From UBA952 sp044361535 (GTDB lineage Bacteria > Bacteroidota > Bacteroidia > Flavobacteriales_D > Crocinitomicaceae), in the NCBI GenBank assembly GCA_044361535.1, contig JBIKIQ010000001.1, forward strand, positions 378,687 to 442,686: 64,000 nt of DNA, in the 5' to 3' direction. Positions 41,679 through 50,160 of the stretch are shown piece by piece; position 1 is the first letter of the stretch; the number at the start of each line of letters is the position of its first letter. A model generated the notes under the pieces. That model was not told the DNA's origin. It saw only the letters and a program-made list of their open reading frames with translations, and searched no databases. The position numbers were made by a program, and so were the translations under genes.

Positions 41679-43097
41679 ATGCCGTCAAATTTTAAATCTT
41701 CACTAAGTCATCCAGTTTTTAAAGTTGTTTCTCAAATTGCCGAAGAGAATGGCATAAAAGCGTTTGTAATTGGTGGGTTTGTGCGTGATTTAATTTTAGA
41801 ACGACCTTCCAAGGACATCGACATTGTTGTTTTGGGAAATGGATTGGAATTGGCTCAATTGTCTGCTGAAAAATTACGGGTTAAGAAAATAAGTCTTTTC
41901 AAAAATTTTGGAACAGCTCACTTCAGATACAAAGATTTAGACGTTGAGTTTGTGGGAGCTCGCAAAGAATCTTATCGGTCAGATTCACGAAAACCGATTG
42001 TAGAGGATGGAACACTCCAAGACGATCAAAATAGACGTGATTTTACTATCAATGCGTTGGCATTGAGTCTGAACAAAGAAACGTTTGGTGAACTGATTGA
42101 TCCATTCGATGGAGTTACAGATTTGGAAAAAGGAATTATTCGCACACCATTAGATCCGGATGTGACTTTCAGTGATGATCCTTTGCGTATGTTGCGTGCG
42201 ATTCGTTTTGCTACCCAACTCAATTTTAAAATTGAAACTAAAAGTTTAGAATCAATTCTTAGACAATCAGATCGGCTGAAAATCATATCTCAAGAACGTA
42301 TCAATGAAGAACTCAATAAAATAATTTTGGCAGACCAACCTTCACGAGGTTTTGTTTTGCTAAAATCAACTTATTTATTACATCAGTTTTTCCCTGAAAT
42401 GATAGCCTTACTTGGTATTGAAACCATTGACGGCAAATCGCACAAGGACAATTTTTACCATACGTTAGAAGTACTGGATAATGTTGCTGGAATGTCAGAT
42501 TCCTTGTGGTTGCGTTGGGCGGCAATCATGCACGATATCGCTAAACCGCCAACAAAACGATTTGACAAAGAGGTTGGCTGGACCTTTCATGGACACGAAG
42601 ATTTGGGGGCACGTATGGTTCCCCGAATTTTCACCCGAATGCGCTTGCCTTTGGATCATAAAATGAAATATGTACAGAAATTGGTGCGTTTGCATTTACG
42701 TCCCATAGCCTTGGTAAAAGGAACCGTTACAGATTCAGCCATTCGTAGATTGTTGAATGAAGCCGGGGATGATATCGATGATTTAATGACTTTATGTAAT
42801 GCAGACATTACTTCCAAAAATGAATTCAAAGTAAAGAAGTTTAAGAAAAATTTTGAAATCGTTGCTCAAAAATTGCGTGATGTAGAGGAAAAAGACAAAA
42901 TCCGTAATTTCCAACCACCCGTAACAGGCGAATTAATCATGCAAACGTTTGGTATTGGTCCTTGTGCTGAAATTGGCATTATCAAATCTCAAATCAAAGA
43001 ATCTATTTTAGAAGGAACCATTCCGAACGATTATGAAGCCGCTTTTTCAGAAATGCTTCGAATAGGGAAGGAGTTGGGCTTGTTAGTGAAAGGGTAG
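41679..43097 (+). CDS. cca: tRNA nucleotidyltransferase with HD domain
   Basis: 472 aa. The polymerase head has GGFVRDLIL (GG-RD motif) and KDIDIVVLG (metal-binding DxD), followed by QDDQNRRDFTINALAL with the RRDFTINA motif and the DPLRMLRAIRFA neck motif. The C-terminal HD domain appears at about 262-400 (HTLEVLDNVA, WAAIMHDIAKP and later HxH). Adds or repairs the CCA end of tRNAs; the HD part may give phosphohydrolase activity. Length is typical of Bacteroidota CCA enzymes. Confidence 0.92.
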   Translation: MPSNFKSSLSHPVFKVVSQIAEENGIKAFVIGGFVRDLILERPSKDIDIVVLGNGLELAQLSAEKLRVKKISLFKNFGTAHFRYKDLDVEFVGARKESYRSDSRKPIVEDGTLQDDQNRRDFTINALALSLNKETFGELIDPFDGVTDLEKGIIRTPLDPDVTFSDDPLRMLRAIRFATQLNFKIETKSLESILRQSDRLKIISQERINEELNKIILADQPSRGFVLLKSTYLLHQFFPEMIALLGIETIDGKSHKDNFYHTLEVLDNVAGMSDSLWLRWAAIMHDIAKPPTKRFDKEVGWTFHGHEDLGARMVPRIFTRMRLPLDHKMKYVQKLVRLHLRPIALVKGTVTDSAIRRLLNEAGDDIDDLMTLCNADITSKNEFKVKKFKKNFEIVAQKLRDVEEKDKIRNFQPPVTGELIMQTFGIGPCAEIGIIKSQIKESILEGTIPNDYEAAFSEMLRIGKELGLLVKG

Positions 43098-43153
43098 ATT
43101 TAAGATTCCGCCTTAGAATAATCGTATTCTTTTGAAAAATTGTTTCATCGATT

Positions 43154-44305
43154 TTATCCATTCTTCCCTAAAACAAAATTCAAGTAATCCTCCTTATGAA
43201 TCACCTCAAATGTTGTGTCTGAGTAATTGTTTTTCCATGCAGTTGGTATTTTAACCTTGCTCTTATTCCATTTGAATTCAAAAGCCGCTAAATCTGTCCC
43301 GGATTCTTCTACCAAATCAATTTCTTGTTGGTCATACGTACGCCAAAAATAGGTGTTTACCCTTCTTTTTAAATAAGCATTCACTTTCATTCGCTCCGAC
43401 ATGAGGTAATTTTCCCACAATTGCCCAATATCGTTTCGTAAACTGAGCGGATTGTAGTTTCGAATTAACGCATTCCGAATGCCGTTATCGTAGAAATACC
43501 ATCGATTTGATTTGCTAATTTCTTTGCGTAAATTGCGGCTAAATCCTTTAACTGGATAGATGACAAACACTTTTGAAAGTAAGTCTAAGTAGGATTCAAT
43601 TGTGTTGCGACTTATTCCTTTTAAGTTTATTGAAAGCTCATCAATACTAACTTCATTACCAATTTGAAAAGCAATCAAACGCAATAAATCAATGATTTTA
43701 TCTGCTTTTTTTATTCCTTCGTACGCCAAAATATCCTTCAAAAGATAACTGCTTACTAATCCTTCTAAATAATCTTTTTTTTCTTCGATATCTGGCAAAT
43801 GAATGAGCTCTGGGTAAGATCCATAGATTAACCGTTGTTCCAATCTCGAATCGGTTTCTATAATATTTTCGTAGGGCTGATATTCTAATTGGGCAAACGG
43901 AAAAAGTTGAATGATATGTGATCTTCCTACAAGTGGTTCGCCTAATTTGTTGGTCAATTCAAACATAGATGATCCGGTTACAATCACGTGAACAGTAGGT
44001 ATTTCATCCACGAGGAGTTTGAGTTTTGTTCCAATATCGGGAATGTTCTGAGCTTCATCAATGAATAGAAATTTTGCATTTCCAAGTAGAACCTTGAAAT
44101 TCTCAACGGAGCGCACAGCCATGCGGTCAATTGTAGTTTGATCTTCTCCGTTTAATAGTAATAATTCACTTGGGTTTAATTCAGAGATTACTTGTCGTAA
44201 CAAATGACTTTTTCCTACACGCCTAGCCCCAAGTAATAGTAGGACTCTGCCCGGTTTTATCTGGGCTTTAACTTCATTGAAAATTGCTCTATTGATGATT
44301 TCCAT
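43154..44305 (-). CDS. AAA ATPase fused to DUF4143 / PD-(D/E)XK-like domain (2 of 2)
   Basis: 383 aa. Walker A GARRVGKSH is at residues 26-34, Walker B FLFIDEAQ around 79-86, and TGSSMFEL near 110 is the sensor region. The C-terminal half is DUF4143 with LWENYLMSERM, QQEIDLVEES and FEFKW (E-x-K about 343-345), the nuclease-like core. It is a distant paralogue of the gene at 19688: same order of motifs, quite different sequence. Its start is preceded by a three-unit 32-bp-period repeat array (44344-44427), a parallel to the other ATPase gene. Confidence 0.84.
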   Translation of the reverse strand: MEIINRAIFNEVKAQIKPGRVLLLLGARRVGKSHLLRQVISELNPSELLLLNGEDQTTIDRMAVRSVENFKVLLGNAKFLFIDEAQNIPDIGTKLKLLVDEIPTVHVIVTGSSMFELTNKLGEPLVGRSHIIQLFPFAQLEYQPYENIIETDSRLEQRLIYGSYPELIHLPDIEEKKDYLEGLVSSYLLKDILAYEGIKKADKIIDLLRLIAFQIGNEVSIDELSINLKGISRNTIESYLDLLSKVFVIYPVKGFSRNLRKEISKSNRWYFYDNGIRNALIRNYNPLSLRNDIGQLWENYLMSERMKVNAYLKRRVNTYFWRTYDQQEIDLVEESGTDLAAFEFKWNKSKVKIPTAWKNNYSDTTFEVIHKEDYLNFVLGKNG

Positions 44306-44343
44306 ACCCTTTATTCAAATAAAATCAAACTTTAATTGAACAA

Positions 44344-44427
44344 ATTTAGCTAAAAAACTTCAGTTAGTTGAATTAATTTAGCTAAAAAACTTCAATATAA
44401 TCAATAAATTTAGCTAAAATACTTCAA
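44344..44427. repeat. Three tandem repeats, exact 32-bp period, upstream of the second ATPase
   Basis: The 19-base block ATTTAGCTAAAAnACTTCA recurs with TTTAGCTAAA starting at 44345, 44377 and 44409 and ACTTCA starting at 44357, 44389 and 44421, all exactly 32 bases apart; the intervening 13 bases vary. TTTAGCTAAA is itself palindromic, as expected for a dimer-binding site. The array begins 39 bases upstream of the start of the minus-strand ATPase. A related TTAGCTT at 44451 is out of phase. Confidence 0.85.
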
Positions 44428-44463
44428 TAGAGTTTGCTTTGAGATCAAAATTAGCTTAAAAAA

Positions 44464-44757
44464 TTAGTCTTTCTTCGGAGTCATTTCAATCGGTTGAGCT
44501 TCAGGCAGAACCTTGCCTTTGATTGTCAAAACAACCGGATTAGAATCTTTGATTACAACGGTAAGTGTTTTGGTGAAACCAATCACACGTTTAGTATTGT
44601 ATTTCGCCACGATTTTATCTTTTTTAACCGATTTGATACTATCAGCTGGGAAATAAAGAGTTGTACAACCACATGAATGCTTTACTATTCTTGTTTTTGT
44701 ATAATCTTCACAACAAGTTGATTCAATACTTGAAGAACAAAGGGAATTAAAATGGAG
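44464..44757 (-). pseudogene. Truncated DUF1573 remnant
   Basis: A minus-strand frame that ends at 44464-44466 and has no usable start codon; a stop lies at 44758-44760. Its last 75 or so codons read VKHSCGCTTLYFPADSI, KYNTKRVIGFTKTLTVVI and VLTIKGKVLP, the second half of a DUF1573 domain with its SCGCT motif. The signal peptide and first strands are absent, and the 20 or so residues before do not look like DUF1573. It is directly downstream of the ABM gene and near the DUF1573-cyclophilin-FKBP fusion at 46945, so a decayed relative or recombination remnant is likely. Confidence 0.65.
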
Positions 44758-44766
44758 TTATCTTAG

Positions 44767-45069
44767 TTAATATGTAAATCCGTCAAAATAGGTATCCAAA
44801 CTCCATGCTTCTGGTTTTGCAGCGAACCATGGCTTCACGTTAGGCCAAACTTTTCCAAATAATTCAGAATCTCGGTAATTATTTAATGCCTCTTGATTTT
44901 CCCAATGACTGTAGGTGAAAATAATCGCTGGATTTATTTGATCTTGCATCAACTTCATTCCCCTGCAGCCGGTAAATATTGCAATTTCATTTTTTACACC
45001 ATCAAAAAAACGTAGGAAATCAGTTACTTTTTCTGGTTTAAATTCCATTTTTACGATTCGTACTAGCAT
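44767..45069 (-). CDS. Antibiotic biosynthesis monooxygenase (ABM) family protein
   Basis: 100 aa, a single ferredoxin-like ABM domain: MLVRIVKMEFKPEKV at the start, FFDGVKNEIAIFTGCRGMKL in the middle and IIFTYSHWENQEALNNYRDS, the usual strand-helix pattern with conserved 'W-n-eaL--yr-s'. Members are small oxygenases or structural relatives; most are uncharacterised and this name does not imply antibiotic synthesis. A DUF1573 remnant follows just downstream on the same strand. Confidence 0.82.
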   Translation of the reverse strand: MLVRIVKMEFKPEKVTDFLRFFDGVKNEIAIFTGCRGMKLMQDQINPAIIFTYSHWENQEALNNYRDSELFGKVWPNVKPWFAAKPEAWSLDTYFDGFTY

Positions 45070-45163
45070 ACAGTTTTATTTGCGAAATTAACACTCCTTT
45101 AACAATCTAAAGTGTAAATTATCTTGAAAAAAATAAGATATTTGTCTGAACTAAAATAAAACC

Positions 45164-45826
45164 ATGAAAAAAATCCTACTTTTGTCGCTTGCAATTTTAA
45201 GTATTAACATCTCTCAAGCACAAAATAAAATGAATAATGAATTAGACTCTGTTTCCTACTTATTAGGTCAAGCAATTGGCGGTAACGTTTTGAAAGATAT
45301 TCCAGAAGCAAATAAGGAACTAATTTTACAAGGGTTAAAAGATAAATTGTACGGCAATACTCCTGCTGTAGAAGATCCTACGAATCAGATGTTAGGAAAT
45401 TATTTTCAGCAAAAAGCAGAAAGAGATGCCCAATCTGCGATGCAAGAAGGAATAAGTTTTTTAGAGGAAAATAAAAAAAATCCAAACGTAAAAGTTACCG
45501 CTTCAGGTTTGCAATACGAAGTACTGAACGAAGGCAATGGATTAAAACCTACTGCAACATCAAAAGTAAAGGTTCATTATCATGGCACTACACCAAGTGG
45601 TGAGGTTTTTGATAGCTCTGTTAAACGTGGAGAACCTATTACATTTGGTTTGAATCAAGTAATTAAAGGTTGGACAGAAGGTTTACAATTAATGGCTGTA
45701 GGTTCAAAGTATCGTTTATTTATACCTCAAGAATTGGCTTATGGCGCCAATCCACAACCTGGAAGTGCGATTAAACCCTATATGCCACTTGTATTTGAAG
45801 TAGAATTATTAGGAATTGAAAAGTAA
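45164..45826 (+). CDS. Exported FKBP-type peptidyl-prolyl isomerase (FkpA-like)
   Basis: 220 aa. Signal peptide about 1-19 (ending SQAQ), an FkpA-type N-terminal dimerisation region (about 25-105: LDSVSYLLGQAIGGNVL, then a helical stretch), and an FKBP domain (about 110-220) with VKVHYHGTTPSGEVFDSS, PITFGLNQVIKGWTEGLQLM and KYRLFIPQELAYG. Catalyses cis-trans isomerisation of proline bonds in exported proteins, probably in the periplasm. It is the first of three isomerase genes in a row (6 bases to the next). Confidence 0.92.
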   Translation: MKKILLLSLAILSINISQAQNKMNNELDSVSYLLGQAIGGNVLKDIPEANKELILQGLKDKLYGNTPAVEDPTNQMLGNYFQQKAERDAQSAMQEGISFLEENKKNPNVKVTASGLQYEVLNEGNGLKPTATSKVKVHYHGTTPSGEVFDSSVKRGEPITFGLNQVIKGWTEGLQLMAVGSKYRLFIPQELAYGANPQPGSAIKPYMPLVFEVELLGIEK

Positions 45827-45832
45827 GAATTT

Positions 45833-46927
45833 ATGAAAATCATTTACACTCTTTTATTGCTTGTTATCTCAGGTGTTGTATTTTCTCAAAACAAACTTGA
45901 AGATGGAATATACGTTGAGTTTTCAACGACTAAAGGGAAAATTGTTTGTGTATTAGAACATGTTAAAACACCAATGACCGTAGCCAATTTTGTTGGTTTG
46001 GTTGAAGGAAATTTCAGGGCTGGAGATTCAGTATTTAGCAAGCCCTTTTACAATGGGTTGAAGTTTCATAGAGTGATGAAAGATTTTATGATTCAAGGCG
46101 GTGATCCACTAGGAAATGGTTCGGGTGGTCCAGGTTATAAATTTCCGGATGAAATCGTTGCAGACTTAAAACATACTGGTCCAGGAATATTATCAATGGC
46201 TAATTCAGGTCCTGCAACTAACGGGAGTCAATTTTTTATTACCCATAAAGAAACACCTTGGTTGGATGGAAAACACACTGTTTTCGGACATGTGATTGAA
46301 GGTCAAGACGTTGTAAATGCTATTGTTCAGGACGACAAAATGGAATCTGTAAAAATCATTCGAATTGGCAAAGAGGCGAAAACATTTAAGGCAACAGAAA
46401 CCTTTTCTCGTTATTTCGCTAAATTTCAAGAAGAAGAGAAAAAGCGTAAAGAATTGTATGCCAAACTAGGAGCGATGTCTCAAGAAGAATATAAGAATTA
46501 CATGTACGAGGAGGTTAAGTTAACTTATCCAAATGCTGTCTTAAGTCCTACAGGTTTAGTTTATGTTATTGAAAATGAAGGTGGTAGTAATAAGCCTAAA
46601 AAGGGAGATCAAATAACTTTACATTACAATGGAACTTTAAGAATGGATGGTAAGAAGTTTGATTCGTCATACGATAGAAAACAGCCTATGCCATTTAAAT
46701 ATTTGGAACAACGAATGATCCCAGGCTTTGAAGAAGGAGTTGGATTATTAGGGTCTGGTGCTAAGGCAAAGTTAATTATTCCTTATTATCAAGCCTATGG
46801 TGCTCAGGGTAGACCAGGGACAATTCCTCCATACTCAGATTTAGTTTTTGACATTGAAATTTTATCTATAACAGTGGGTTCAAATGTTGAACCCCATGAT
46901 CACAGTGATCCAAATCATAAACATTAA
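45833..46927 (+). CDS. Exported cyclophilin-FKBP fusion isomerase with His-rich tail
   Basis: 364 aa. Signal peptide about 1-18, cyclophilin domain about 25-185 (FYNGLKFHRVMKDFMIQGGDPLG, then 'ATNGSQFFITHKETPWLDGKHTVFG'), a charged helical linker (about 195-235, rich in Lys and Glu), and an FKBP domain about 245-350 (ITLHYNGTL, FKYLEQRMIPGFEEGVGLL). The catalytic Arg (FHRV) and the Gln-Phe-Phe pocket are present. The end is PHDHSDPNHKH, a histidine-rich tail that may bind metal. Two unrelated PPIase folds in one exported chain are unusual. Confidence 0.9.
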   Translation: MKIIYTLLLLVISGVVFSQNKLEDGIYVEFSTTKGKIVCVLEHVKTPMTVANFVGLVEGNFRAGDSVFSKPFYNGLKFHRVMKDFMIQGGDPLGNGSGGPGYKFPDEIVADLKHTGPGILSMANSGPATNGSQFFITHKETPWLDGKHTVFGHVIEGQDVVNAIVQDDKMESVKIIRIGKEAKTFKATETFSRYFAKFQEEEKKRKELYAKLGAMSQEEYKNYMYEEVKLTYPNAVLSPTGLVYVIENEGGSNKPKKGDQITLHYNGTLRMDGKKFDSSYDRKQPMPFKYLEQRMIPGFEEGVGLLGSGAKAKLIIPYYQAYGAQGRPGTIPPYSDLVFDIEILSITVGSNVEPHDHSDPNHKH

Positions 46928-46944
46928 TTAAAACTTCTCGAATT

Positions 46945-48390
46945 ATGAAAACAATAATTGCTTTATTTTTTGTGATAATCGGTTTGAACGGATATGCACA
47001 AATTGAAAAAGGTTCTAAAATCCAATTTAATAAAGAAACACACGATTATGGAATCATTAAATACAATGCTGACCCCTATTGTGTGTTTGAATTCAAAAAC
47101 ACAGGAAATGAAGCCCTTTTAATTACTGAAGCACGTGGTTCTTGTGGATGTACAGTACCTGAATGGCCAAAAGAACCGATAGCGCCTGGTGCTACAGGGA
47201 TGTTAAAAGTTACCTACGACACTAAACGAGTTGGAAGCTTTCAGAAAAGTGTTACTATCACTTCCAATGCTGTGAATGATCCAGTGAAGGTTGTAAATAT
47301 TAAAGGAGAGGTTTTGCCAGAGAATACGGCTGAGGTGGTTAATCCAAATATGAGTGCAGAGGGCATTTATGCGGAATTTAATACGTCTAAAGGAAAAATT
47401 ATCTGTTTATTGGAACATAAGAAAACACCGTTAACAGTAGCGAATTTTGTTGGCTTGGCAGAAGGAAATATAACAGTAAATGGAATTTCAAAAAATAAAC
47501 CATTTTACGATGGATTGAAATTTCACCGAGTTATTAAAGATTTTATGATACAAGGCGGTTGTCCATTAGGAAATGGTTCTGGAGACCCTGGTTATAAATT
47601 TGAAGATGAAATTGTTGAGGATTTAAGACATTCTGGGCCGGGAATACTCTCTATGGCGAATTCAGGACCGAATACAAACGGAAGTCAATTTTTTATTACA
47701 CACAAGGAAACACCTTGGTTGGATGGAAAGCATACCGTTTTTGGCCATGTGGTTGAAGGACAAACAGTCGTAGATGCAATTGAACAAAATGATGTCATAA
47801 ACAGCATTAAAATAATTAGAGTTGGGGAGGATGCTAAAAATTGGTCTGCTCAGCGCACATTTGATGGAGTTAATGAGGCTAAATTAGCTGAAATAGCAAG
47901 ATTAAAAATGGAAGAGGAGAAAAAGCGTAAAGAGTATATCTCTAATTTTTATGATCAAGTTAAAAAGAAAGAAAAGAAGGCGCGATTATCACCGTCTGGT
48001 CTAGTTTATGTAGTTAAGAAGAAAGGGAAGGATGTCACTAATTTAGGCGCAAAAAAAGGTTCAAAAGTGAGTTTACATTATACGGGTTCACTATTTAGTG
48101 ATGGTACAAAATTCGATTCATCAAAAGATCGAAAAGAACCATTTATTTTCAATTATATTGAGACTCCGCTAATTCCTGGATTTACTGAAGGAATAGCATT
48201 AGTTGGTCCGAAAGGAAAGGTGAAATTGTATATTCCTTATTTCTTGGCTTATGGTGAGCGTTCTGCAGGAAAAATTCCGGCAAACTCTGATTTAGTTTTT
48301 GATCTAGAAATTTTGTCAATTGATGCACCACAACCGGGAGGAAATGATGGGCATGACCACGATCACAGCGATCCAAATCACAAACATTAA
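46945..48390 (+). CDS. Exported DUF1573-cyclophilin-FKBP triple fusion
   Basis: 481 aa. Signal peptide about 1-19 (ending GYAQ); DUF1573 domain about 25-125 with FKNTGNEALLITEARGSCGCT; cyclophilin domain about 138-290 with FHRVIKDFMIQGGCPLG and NTNGSQFFITHKE; a Lys/Glu-rich helical linker about 300-345; FKBP domain about 355-462 with VSLHYTGSLFSDGTKFDSS, FNYIETPLIPGFTEGIALV; and a tail ending DHDHSDPNHKH. The last two domains are closely related to the upstream fusion (45833), so this gene is a duplicate that gained an extra domain. The role is inferred to be folding or assembly of envelope proteins. Confidence 0.9.
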   Translation: MKTIIALFFVIIGLNGYAQIEKGSKIQFNKETHDYGIIKYNADPYCVFEFKNTGNEALLITEARGSCGCTVPEWPKEPIAPGATGMLKVTYDTKRVGSFQKSVTITSNAVNDPVKVVNIKGEVLPENTAEVVNPNMSAEGIYAEFNTSKGKIICLLEHKKTPLTVANFVGLAEGNITVNGISKNKPFYDGLKFHRVIKDFMIQGGCPLGNGSGDPGYKFEDEIVEDLRHSGPGILSMANSGPNTNGSQFFITHKETPWLDGKHTVFGHVVEGQTVVDAIEQNDVINSIKIIRVGEDAKNWSAQRTFDGVNEAKLAEIARLKMEEEKKRKEYISNFYDQVKKKEKKARLSPSGLVYVVKKKGKDVTNLGAKKGSKVSLHYTGSLFSDGTKFDSSKDRKEPFIFNYIETPLIPGFTEGIALVGPKGKVKLYIPYFLAYGERSAGKIPANSDLVFDLEILSIDAPQPGGNDGHDHDHSDPNHKH

Positions 48391-48430
48391 TTGCGATAAT
48401 TAGGTGCAAAACGAAGATTTTAGTTTTTAA

Positions 48431-48451
48431 TAAGTTGGGTAATTCAACTTA
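48431..48451. terminator. Possible hairpin between convergent genes
   Basis: TAAGTTG (48431-48437) and CAACTTA (48445-48451) can form a hairpin with a 7-base loop. It follows the PPIase fusion and precedes the convergent ABC gene. T-runs are weak in both directions, so the terminator call is tentative. Confidence 0.3.
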
Positions 48452-48460
48452 TCTTGTCGG

Positions 48461-49165
48461 TTATATCTCAGTAAAATGGCTCAAAACCCATTCTTTATTG
48501 GGGTTTAATGAAAGTTCAATCATTCTTTTCTGATCAGACGCTACTAAAAATGACAATTTGTAATCTAAGCAAATCTCAATGTCATGCGAGGAAAGCAGAA
48601 TGCATTTATTCAATTCAGAACTTATTTGGATTAATTTTTCGAGAAGAATTCTCTTGTTTGAATAATCTAAAAAAGCCATAGGTTCGTCCAAAAGGATAAC
48701 ATCAGTTTCTTGAACGAGTGCCTTTGCAACTTGAAGCAGCTGTTTTTCTCCGTCGCTTATTTCAGTGGTGAATTTATCTAGTAATTTTTCAATTCCTAAA
48801 AGAGCAAACGTTTGTTTAATAATTTCAAGATCTACTTTATTCATTCGACCAAGCGAACCAGTATGTGGAAATCTACCCAATGAAACAAATTCAAAAGCAG
48901 ACATAAAATTAATTGAAGGAAAACGAGTCTCAATAAATGCAACCATTATTGATTTTTCCTTGAGGGATAATTTATCAATGTTTTTTTGATTGAGTAATAT
49001 CTCACCCGATAGTAACCGAATGTTACCGGCAAGTGTTTGCAAGAATGTCGTTTTTCCGCTTCCATTTTTACCAACAAGGCAATATACTTTTCCTCGTTCC
49101 AAAGTAAAGTTGGCCGTTAGAAGTGGATTAGAGTATCCAAAACTGCTATTTATTACCTCAATCAA
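48461..49165 (-). CDS. ABC transporter ATPase, iron/cobalamin type
   Basis: 234 aa ATP-binding subunit of the FecE/BtuD/HmuV group. Walker A GKNGSGKTT is near residues 34-42, the signature motif appears as EISDGEKQLLQVAKAL, Walker B as VILLDEPMAF, and the H-loop as LLSSHDIE. It pairs with the permease upstream (start overlaps the permease stop by 4 bases) and a lipoprotein-type binding protein. The substrate could be cobalamin, haem or ferric siderophore; sequence alone does not decide. Confidence 0.92.
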   Translation of the reverse strand: MIEVINSSFGYSNPLLTANFTLERGKVYCLVGKNGSGKTTFLQTLAGNIRLLSGEILLNQKNIDKLSLKEKSIMVAFIETRFPSINFMSAFEFVSLGRFPHTGSLGRMNKVDLEIIKQTFALLGIEKLLDKFTTEISDGEKQLLQVAKALVQETDVILLDEPMAFLDYSNKRILLEKLIQISSELNKCILLSSHDIEICLDYKLSFLVASDQKRMIELSLNPNKEWVLSHFTEI

Positions 49166-50160
49166 ACTAATTTCTTTATAAGCATATAAACCACAAACGG
49201 AGCACCTAGAATGGATGTAAAAGCATTAATTGGAAATACCAACCATGGTTCTACTAGCTGAATAATACAATCGCAAAGCACTAAAAACATTCCGCCTATA
49301 AGCAGGTTGCCAATTACTAAAATAAGGTGATTCTGTGTTTTGAAAAGGATTCTTGTTAAATTGGGAATCGCTAAGCCTATAAACGCAATTGGCCCACAAA
49401 AAGCTGTAATTACTCCCACTAAAATTGAGGTAATACCAATTATTAAAATCCGAACTTTTTGAATATTCACACCAAGATTTTTTGCCGATGATTCTCCTAA
49501 AACCAGTGCGTTAAGAGGCTTAATAACGAATAAAACCGATAAAAAGGCAACGAAAATCACTCCTGAAATCATAGGAAGTTGATCTAATGAGACTTGTTGT
49601 AAACTACCCATTGCCCAAAAGGTAAATTGTTTTAATTCTTCTGCCCCAGACATCGATTCAAGGACGGATATGATTGCACCAACAAAACTTGAAATCATTA
49701 ATCCAATAAGAAGCAAAGAGACATGAGATTTCACAACGAATGAGGCCAATAAGATAATTAATCCAAAAAGCAAAGAACCCAAAATGCCTGCCGAAACGAG
49801 TCCAAAATCACTTGTGAAAAAAGGAATCCCGGTCATCAAGGTAAGAGCAACAACAAGAGAAGCGCCAGAATTAATTCCTAAAACATAAGGTCCGGCAAGA
49901 GGATTATTAAATAATGTTTGCATTAACATGCCGCAAATAGCAAGTGAACTTCCAGCTAAGAGAGCCATTATCATTCTTGGAATCCTAAATTCACGAATTA
50001 AAATGTGAATCGTATTGTTTTCATCATAAGAAAATAGGGAGGAAAATATGTCTGAAGTTGATATTGAAATTTGGCCGCAAAAAATGTGAAAGCACATTAG
50101 AAATAGAATTCCTACAGCCAGAATTGAAAAATAGACTTTATGTAATTTCACCTTATTCAA
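49162..50160 (-). CDS. FecCD-family ABC permease
   Basis: 332 aa, with about nine to ten predicted membrane helices and the typical FecCD stretches 'FRIPRMIMALLAGSSLAICGMLMQTLFNNPLAGPYVLGI' (near 50-90), GPIAFIGLAIPNLTRILF and AFTSILGAPFVVYML at the end. It forms the membrane channel of the importer with the ATPase downstream (4-base overlap) and the substrate-binding protein upstream (8-base overlap), so all three are one operon. Confidence 0.93.
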   Translation of the reverse strand: MNKVKLHKVYFSILAVGILFLMCFHIFCGQISISTSDIFSSLFSYDENNTIHILIREFRIPRMIMALLAGSSLAICGMLMQTLFNNPLAGPYVLGINSGASLVVALTLMTGIPFFTSDFGLVSAGILGSLLFGLIILLASFVVKSHVSLLLIGLMISSFVGAIISVLESMSGAEELKQFTFWAMGSLQQVSLDQLPMISGVIFVAFLSVLFVIKPLNALVLGESSAKNLGVNIQKVRILIIGITSILVGVITAFCGPIAFIGLAIPNLTRILFKTQNHLILVIGNLLIGGMFLVLCDCIIQLVEPWLVFPINAFTSILGAPFVVYMLIKKLV

